The notes below the pieces were generated by a model, which saw only the letters and a program-made list of their open reading frames with translations, did not search any database and had not been told where the DNA came from. The position numbers were made by a program, and so were the translations under genes. A stretch of 64,000 bases of DNA from Candidatus Tokpelaia hoelldoblerii. GTDB taxonomy: Bacteria; Pseudomonadota; Alphaproteobacteria; Rhizobiales; Rhizobiaceae. The stretch covers positions 1,674,001 to 1,738,000 of the forward strand of contig CP017315.1 in the NCBI GenBank assembly GCA_002005325.1. The letters run 5' to 3'. Of this stretch, positions 58,779-64,000 are shown piece by piece. The stretch's first letter is position 1; each line of letters begins with the position of its first letter.

Positions 58779-59597
58779 CTAGTCCCTGACAACCGAAATA
58801 TCAGGCGCGTCCACCGCTTTCATGCCGATAACATGATAGCCGGAATCAGCATGGTGAACCTCGCCGGTGACAGAACGGGAAAGGTCAGACAGGAAATACA
58901 GCCCGACATCGCCGACTTCCTCAATTGATACGACACGGCGCAACGGCGCATTATACTCGTTCCATTTCAGGATATAGCGGAAATCACCGATACCGGAAGC
59001 GGCCAGCGTTTTAATCGGTCCGGCGGAAATCGCATTGACACGGATGTTTTTCGGCCCCAGATCAACAGCGAGATAACGCACGCTTGCTTCCAGCGCCGCC
59101 TTGGCAACCCCCATGACATTATAGTTCGGCATAACTTTTTCCGCGCCGTAATAGGTCAGCGTCAGAATTGAACCGCCATCATTCATCAGCTTCTCCGCCC
59201 GCTGGCTGATGGCGGTCAGTGAATAGACAGAAATATTCATCGTCATGGTGAAATTGGCTTCGGATGTATCAACATAACGGCCGGTCAACTCATCCTTGTC
59301 GGAAAAGCCGATTGCATGGACGACAAAATCCAGCTTGCCCCATTTTTTCCTGATTGCGGCAAAAACCGCGTCCATGGAAGCCGGATCTGTCACATCACAA
59401 TGGCCGCAGACAAATGCGCCCAGTTCGGCAGCAAGCGGTTCCACCCGTTTTTTCATCGCGTCACCCTGATAGGTGAAGGCAAGCTCCGCCCCCGCATCAT
59501 GCGCCGCCCTGGCGATGCCCCATGCAATCGAACGGTTGTTTGCCAGCCCCAGAATCAGCCCGCGTTTTCCCCGCAACAAATTATTACTCTCAGCCAT
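58779..59597 (-). CDS. fabI: Enoyl-[acyl-carrier-protein] reductase (NADH), FabI
   Basis: FabI carries out the last reduction in each cycle of fatty-acid elongation, and it is the target of triclosan. The 272-residue product is a short-chain dehydrogenase of the FabI type: LILGLANNRSIAWGIARAAHDAG, CDVTDPASMDAVF, VHAIGFSDKDELTGRYVDTS and the Tyr-x6-Lys pair in NYNVMGVAKAALEASVRYLAVDLG, then VNAISAGPIKTLAASGI. It is followed by a histidine phosphatase gene. The 155-base gap upstream holds its promoter; I see no clear motif there. Confidence 0.95.
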   Translation of the reverse strand: MAESNNLLRGKRGLILGLANNRSIAWGIARAAHDAGAELAFTYQGDAMKKRVEPLAAELGAFVCGHCDVTDPASMDAVFAAIRKKWGKLDFVVHAIGFSDKDELTGRYVDTSEANFTMTMNISVYSLTAISQRAEKLMNDGGSILTLTYYGAEKVMPNYNVMGVAKAALEASVRYLAVDLGPKNIRVNAISAGPIKTLAASGIGDFRYILKWNEYNAPLRRVVSIEEVGDVGLYFLSDLSRSVTGEVHHADSGYHVIGMKAVDAPDISVVRD

Positions 59598-59752
59598 TGA
59601 TAAAGCCTCATGATGTTTTTCAGTAATCCACGTAACCTTTGCCTATTGCACAGCTTGACATTTTCTTCAAGTAACAGGCCATAATTTATCCCGTCAAGCG
59701 CATTTTATCCTTGCATAAACAGAAACAGGAATACCGGCGCAAAGTTCCCTCC

Positions 59753-60745
59753 TCACCACATGGCCGGAAACAGACCGGCAGCAACAAGGCCCAGAAAAAC
59801 CAGCCAGCCGATCTGGGAATTGGCCTTGAACAGACGCAGGCACGCATCGCCATTCTCAATATCCAGCACCCGGATCTGATAAAACATATGCAGGCCGGAA
59901 AGGATAAGCCCGCTATAGGCCAGCGGCGGCACATCAGCGAGATAAAAGGCCAGGGCCGCCAGCACCAGCATTGCCGCGTAAAGCACGCTTAAAGCCGGTT
60001 TTGTCCGTTCGCCGAACAGCCGCGCGGTGGAACGGATGCCGATCAGCGCATCGTCCTTGCGGTCCTGATGGGCATAGATGGTGTCATAACCGATCGTCCA
60101 CAGGACAGAACCGAGATAAAGCAGCACCGGCGGCCAGCCGATGGCGCCGCTGCCGGCCGTCCATCCGAGCAGCGCCCCCCAGTTGAAAGCAAGGCCGAGG
60201 ACAAGCTGCGGCCAGTCTGTCACCCTTTTCATAAACGGATAAAGCGCGACAATACCAAGCGAGGCAAAGCCGAGCATAATGGTCAAAGTGTTGAACTGCA
60301 ACAATACGATGAGCCCCGCCAGCGACTGCACAAGGATAAACCCCCATGCCTGCCGGCGCGTCACCTGGCCGGCCGGCAGCGGGCGCGAGGTGGTGCGCCC
60401 GACACTGGCGTCAAGGCGGTGGTCAACAAGATCATTATAGGTACAGCCCGCACCGCGCATGGCAATTGCACCGGTTAAAAACAGCGCAAGGTGCCATAAA
60501 AGCGGTAAAACCGGCGGCAGGGCCGATTGCGGCGCCATCCCGGCCACCGTGACAAACGCCACCGACCACCAGCACGGCCATAACAGCAGTTTCCAGCCAA
60601 CCGGCCTGTCCCAGCGGGCAAGCTGGGCATATGGCCACAAAGCCTGCGGCAAAAACCGGTAAACCCAGTGGCGGGACGGCGCATCCGCAACGCGCCCGCG
60701 CTGTTCGTTTGTCTGAACCTGAAAAACATCCGGCTTTGTTAGCAT
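59753..60745 (-). CDS. ubiA: 4-hydroxybenzoate octaprenyltransferase UbiA
   Basis: UbiA attaches the polyprenyl tail to 4-hydroxybenzoate in ubiquinone synthesis at the inner membrane. The 330-residue product has about eight spans. The first Mg-pyrophosphate motif is GAGCTYNDLVDHRLDASVGRTTSRPLPAG and the second is IGYDTIYAHQDRKDDALIGI, both UbiA signatures. I chose the ATG at 60745 with GGTGA eight bases upstream; an in-frame ATG five codons earlier is weaker. It is divergent from purD. Confidence 0.94.
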   Translation of the reverse strand: MLTKPDVFQVQTNEQRGRVADAPSRHWVYRFLPQALWPYAQLARWDRPVGWKLLLWPCWWSVAFVTVAGMAPQSALPPVLPLLWHLALFLTGAIAMRGAGCTYNDLVDHRLDASVGRTTSRPLPAGQVTRRQAWGFILVQSLAGLIVLLQFNTLTIMLGFASLGIVALYPFMKRVTDWPQLVLGLAFNWGALLGWTAGSGAIGWPPVLLYLGSVLWTIGYDTIYAHQDRKDDALIGIRSTARLFGERTKPALSVLYAAMLVLAALAFYLADVPPLAYSGLILSGLHMFYQIRVLDIENGDACLRLFKANSQIGWLVFLGLVAAGLFPAMW

Positions 60746-60860
60746 TGTTATTTTCACCATTTATGCAAAAATGTGCAGGACAGCATAATCCGGCGCTTGC
60801 GGTTGCGTCAATTCTTTCTTACAAATACAATAGGGTTATCGCATTGCAAAAGGGCATATC

Positions 60861-62141
60861 ATGAAGGTTCTGGTCATTGGTTCCGGCGGGCGCGAACACG
60901 CTCTTGTCTGGAAAATCGCTGCTTCTCCCCTGCTGGGGAAACTCTATTGCACCCCCGGCAATCCGGGCATTGGCGCCATCGCTGAAACCGCTGCGCTTGA
61001 TACCGGCAATCATGCCAGCCTTGCCGCCTTTTGCCGGCAGCACCGGATTGACCTTGTGGTTGTCGGGCCGGAAGCGCCGCTTGTCGGCGGACTGGTCGAT
61101 TCACTGCGCCGGGCCGGCATCCGCGCTTTCGGGCCGGATTGCGCCGCCGCCCGGCTTGAAGGCTCAAAGAGCTTCACCAAGGATCTGTGCGCCCGCTTCA
61201 ACATCCCTACCGCCGCTTATGGCTGTTTCAACAATGCGCCCAAAGCCAAGGCCTATATCCGCGCCCATGGCGCGCCGATTGTCGTCAAGGCTGATGGGCT
61301 TGCTGCCGGTAAAGGCGTTGTTGTCGCCATGAATGTGGAAGAGGCCTGCAACGCTGTGGACGCCTGTTTTGAAGGCGCGTTCGGCGCGGCGGGCGGACAG
61401 GTTGTGGTGGAAGAATTTCTGCACGGCGAGGAGGTGAGTTTCTTCTGCCTGTGTGATGGCAAAACCGCCCTTGCCCTTGGCTCGGTGCAAGACCATAAGC
61501 GCGTCGGCGATGGTGATACCGGGGCCAATACCGGCGGCATGGGGGCTTACGCACCCGCCACAATTGTCACGCAGCCCATGGAGGCGCGGATTATGCAAGA
61601 GATTATCCAGCCGACCATGGACGGCATGGCGGCTATCGGCGCGCCGTTTCAGGGAATTTTGTTTGCCGGCCTGATGCTGACGCCGGACGGGCCGAAGCTG
61701 ATTGAATATAATGTCCGCTTTGGCGATCCGGAATGCCAGGTGCTGCTGATGCGGCTTGAAAACGATCTGTTGCCATTGCTGGTTGCCGCCGCCGATGGTG
61801 AACTGGATCAGGCAAGCCCTGAATGGTCGGATGATGTGGCGCTGACGGTGGTGCTGGCCGCTGAAGGTTATCCGCACATGCCGCGCAAAGGCAGTGTCAT
61901 TGACGGCGTGGAGGAAGCGGCCGCCCTGCCTGGCATCATGGTTTTCCACGCCGGAACGGCCATGGAAAACGGCCGGTTGACCGCCAATGGCGGCCGGGTG
62001 CTGAACGTGACGGCGCGCGGCGCCAATGTGGTGGAAGCGCGGGCCAAAGCCTATGCGGCGATTGAAAAAATCCGCTGGCCGCAGGGCTTCTGCCGCACAG
62101 ACATCGGCTGGCGCGAGGTGGAACGGCAAAAACCGCAATAA
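60861..62141 (+). CDS. purD: Phosphoribosylamine-glycine ligase
   Basis: PurD joins phosphoribosylamine and glycine with ATP in the second step of purine synthesis. The 426-residue ATP-grasp product has the opening [54 protein letters not shown], the ATP-grasp [16 protein letters not shown] and the metal-binding [23 protein letters not shown] segment [13 protein letters not shown]. Length is standard. It is divergent from ubiA and converges on tamB. Confidence 0.96.
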   Translation: MKVLVIGSGGREHALVWKIAASPLLGKLYCTPGNPGIGAIAETAALDTGNHASLAAFCRQHRIDLVVVGPEAPLVGGLVDSLRRAGIRAFGPDCAAARLEGSKSFTKDLCARFNIPTAAYGCFNNAPKAKAYIRAHGAPIVVKADGLAAGKGVVVAMNVEEACNAVDACFEGAFGAAGGQVVVEEFLHGEEVSFFCLCDGKTALALGSVQDHKRVGDGDTGANTGGMGAYAPATIVTQPMEARIMQEIIQPTMDGMAAIGAPFQGILFAGLMLTPDGPKLIEYNVRFGDPECQVLLMRLENDLLPLLVAAADGELDQASPEWSDDVALTVVLAAEGYPHMPRKGSVIDGVEEAAALPGIMVFHAGTAMENGRLTANGGRVLNVTARGANVVEARAKAYAAIEKIRWPQGFCRTDIGWREVERQKPQ

Positions 62142-62155
62142 TTCAGTGTTCTGCC

Positions 62156-62170
62156 GCGGCCATTGGCCGC
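62156..62170. terminator. GC-rich hairpin between purD and tamB
   Basis: GCGGCC-ATT-GGCCGC is a 6-bp perfect stem lying between the convergent stops of purD (62141) and tamB (62174). A T run (CTTTTTC) follows only about 12 bases later on the plus strand, so terminator activity is uncertain. Confidence 0.35.
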
Positions 62171-62173
62171 CCG

Positions 62174-64000
62174 TCAATAATCTTTTTCATAAAAAACGCC
62201 GACACCGGATTTCGCGTCCGAACCGACGGCACCTTTGGCCTTGAGGTTTTTATTAATATCAAGATTGAGTGTACCGCCTGTGGTGCCATCTGAACCGGCT
62301 TCAACCCCGAGATAGATATTGTCACGGATATAGCGCCCCGCTTTAACGGAGGTGTTGCCCATACCGTCATTTGTCACATCAAGATCATCCAGCCCCGTCG
62401 CGCCGCGCAGATTGCCAAGCAGCGATGTATTGCCCCCGACACCGGCAAGCTGCGCCGCCGCCAGCCCGAGCTGGGCGATCTGAAACGGCGACAGCTCGGA
62501 AACCGAACGGTTGAACACCAGCCGTGACAGGATTTCATCCTGCGGCAATGCGGGCTGCGAGGTCAGCGCAATATCAAGATCATCCGGCGTGCCGTTGACC
62601 GTCACCGTCACAGTGACATCATCACCTTCAACACGCGCGACAAAATGCAGCTCCGGGTTCATATTGCCGGTCAGCATCACCTGCCCGCTTTCAAAATCAA
62701 GCCTTTTGGTCAGAAGCTCAAAACGCCCGCGCACCAGTTCAAAACGGCCGACGGGATGCACATTGCTCAAATAACCGGCAAGACGCACTTTGCCGCCTAT
62801 TTCCGCATCAAGCCCGCGCCCGCGAATGAAAACGCGGCTGGCGGAAAGCAACAGGTCAAGCTTCGGCCCGCCATCACGCGCTTCAGCCGCCGCCTTTGAT
62901 GATTTCGCCCCGTCAAGTCCGGCCCGGCGCAAGGTGATCGCCACCGGCCGGGGGGTATGTTTGTGCCGCACATCAATCAGCGCCGCACCGCCGAAATTAT
63001 CCGGTATGGTGATTTCAGCCTTTTCAACCTGCACTTTGCCTTTTATCAGCGGTTCATGCAACAGCGCGCCGGTGATGGTCATTGCGCCATTTGCCGTTGC
63101 CGACACCATCTCCCCGTCATTATAGGCCGTATGGTTGAGCGTGATTGTCAGATCGGCAGGCAACCCTTGCCCGACATCCGTTGACACACTGCCACTGACA
63201 CTGACCGAACCGCCGCTTGCCGACCGCGCCGAGGCTTTTTCCAGCACGACCCTGTCACCTTCAAGCCGGCCGCGCACGATGAGGTTATTAAACCGCGCAT
63301 TGGTCTGCGGATCAACAAACCGGCCATCATCAACAAGAAAAGCTCCTTGCAGCTTTGGCGCGGCCAGACTGCCCGACACCCTGACATTGACCTGCGCCAC
63401 CCCGCTCAATTGCGCCCCGCGCCCGGCCAGAAAACGATTGGCGAAGCCAAGCGGCGCGCCGCCATCGATTTTCAAATCAATACCGTTACCCTTTAATGGC
63501 AGGCGGCCGGAAGCTTTCAGCCCTATGCCGGAAGCGCTGCTGACATCGAAATTTTCCACTTGCACGGTGTTACCGGCAAAGCTGCCCGCCGTTTGCAGGG
63601 TCAACGGCTGTATCCCGCTTTCAGTCAGCGCTCTGGCGGAAAGCTGCCGGCCGCTGACCTTGAAGGTGGCGGACGGATTATCCAGCGTGCCGGAAATCTG
63701 CGCTGTGCCTGTCACCACGCCGGACAAATCCTGATCCTTGACAAGGCTGTTGAGAAAATTGAGCGGTGTCTCCTGCAAATTGACATCAAGCGCCATTTTT
63801 CGCGTTTTAAATGAAACGGTGCCCCTGGCGGCGGCATCCAGCCCGCCGCCAAAGGCACGCGCGTCAAGCGTGAGCACCTCGCCGGAGGTTTTGGCCTGTA
63901 CCCGCACATCAAGCGGCTGCAGGCCAAACCCGCGCAACAGCGCCGCTGTCACACCACGGCCATCAATATCAGCATCAACAACCGGACTGCTGCGCGAACC
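62174..64000 (-). CDS. tamB: TamB/translocation-assembly module (3' part, partial)
   Basis: The frame stays open to the window edge and encodes 608 residues of the carboxy end of a large protein. It ends in the DUF490/TamB domain: VARVEGDDVTVTVTVNGTPDDLDIALTSQPALPQDEILSRLVFNRSVSELSPFQIAQLGLAAAQLAG, then NIYLGVEAGSDGTTGGTLNLDINKNLKAKGAVGSDAKSGVGVFYEKDY. Repeating beta-rich segments upstream (for example GRFVDPQTNARFNNLIVRGRLEGDRVVLEKASARSASGGSVSVSGS) fit the AsmA-like/TamB groove. TamB is anchored in the inner membrane and reaches across the periplasm to work with TamA (Omp85) in envelope protein or lipid transport. The start and probably tamA lie outside the window. Confidence 0.92.
   Translation of the reverse strand, partial: GSRSSPVVDADIDGRGVTAALLRGFGLQPLDVRVQAKTSGEVLTLDARAFGGGLDAAARGTVSFKTRKMALDVNLQETPLNFLNSLVKDQDLSGVVTGTAQISGTLDNPSATFKVSGRQLSARALTESGIQPLTLQTAGSFAGNTVQVENFDVSSASGIGLKASGRLPLKGNGIDLKIDGGAPLGFANRFLAGRGAQLSGVAQVNVRVSGSLAAPKLQGAFLVDDGRFVDPQTNARFNNLIVRGRLEGDRVVLEKASARSASGGSVSVSGSVSTDVGQGLPADLTITLNHTAYNDGEMVSATANGAMTITGALLHEPLIKGKVQVEKAEITIPDNFGGAALIDVRHKHTPRPVAITLRRAGLDGAKSSKAAAEARDGGPKLDLLLSASRVFIRGRGLDAEIGGKVRLAGYLSNVHPVGRFELVRGRFELLTKRLDFESGQVMLTGNMNPELHFVARVEGDDVTVTVTVNGTPDDLDIALTSQPALPQDEILSRLVFNRSVSELSPFQIAQLGLAAAQLAGVGGNTSLLGNLRGATGLDDLDVTNDGMGNTSVKAGRYIRDNIYLGVEAGSDGTTGGTLNLDINKNLKAKGAVGSDAKSGVGVFYEKDY

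Overview
The window is a gene-dense, moderately GC-rich (by eye about 55%) chromosomal segment of an alphaproteobacterium, most likely of the Rhizobiales/Hyphomicrobiales. Support comes from a DivL-type tyrosine histidine kinase, a CenR/OtpR-type response regulator next to a small cyclic-nucleotide-binding protein, CobS/CobT, AddAB, an alphaproteobacterial mitofilin (Mic60-like) gene between hemCD and hemY, and a Tim44-like/FxsA/SecB neighbourhood. No rRNA, tRNA, insertion sequence, prophage or CRISPR array was seen. No gap between genes exceeds 300 bases, and most genes sit in tight or overlapping operons.

Layout. 1-6761 (minus): the 5' end of a secreted protein gene, then a gshB-pstS-pstC-pstA-pstB-phoU operon ending in a terminator. 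6849-7598 (plus): moeB. 7604-12932: a polar amino-acid ABC transporter, an arginase and a divergent Lrp/AsnC regulator, which together look like an arginine/ornithine uptake and breakdown locus, followed by a DoxX gene. 12956-20448 (minus): trhO, fpr, an MsbA-like exporter, cobT, cobS and a J-domain protein. 20593-21882 (plus): bolA and xerC. 21903-34222 (minus): an NAD(P)H:quinone reductase-like gene, trxA, addA, addB, tsaE, divL, an Smr-domain gene and a Tim44-like gene. 34397-38283 (plus): fxsA, secB and a mutS interrupted by an in-frame amber codon. 38366-43051: a cNMP-binding gene and cenR (minus), an L,D-transpeptidase (plus), then EVE, YciI, gpsA and tsaD (minus). 43149-47640 (plus): hemC, hemD, the Mic60-like gene and hemY, ending at a perfect 23-bp hairpin. 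47713-50039: a peroxiredoxin and divergent pgm. 50270-54564 (plus): a lower-GC four-gene block with an aminoaldehyde dehydrogenase, a double SnoaL protein, a DUF805 membrane protein and a Tat-exported FAD amine oxidase. 54571-64000: fumC, a CbpA-like DnaJ, pdxH, a small lipoprotein, a histidine phosphatase, fabI, ubiA, purD and the 3' part of tamB.

The most notable points are: (1) a single-codon amber interruption of otherwise intact mutS; (2) a DivL pseudokinase with Tyr in the His-box, with a CtrA-like box (TTAA-N7-CTAA on the plus strand) about 100 bp upstream of its start; (3) two places where genes usually found at these loci in relatives appear to be missing (mltA between the Tim44-like and Smr genes; amgK/murU-like genes between tsaE and addB), both linked to peptidoglycan turnover; (4) the amine-oxidation block at 50270-54564 with a Tat-targeted PuuB-like oxidase and a strong hairpin in front of it; and (5) gshB translationally coupled to the phosphate transport operon, with no phoR or phoB visible on either side.
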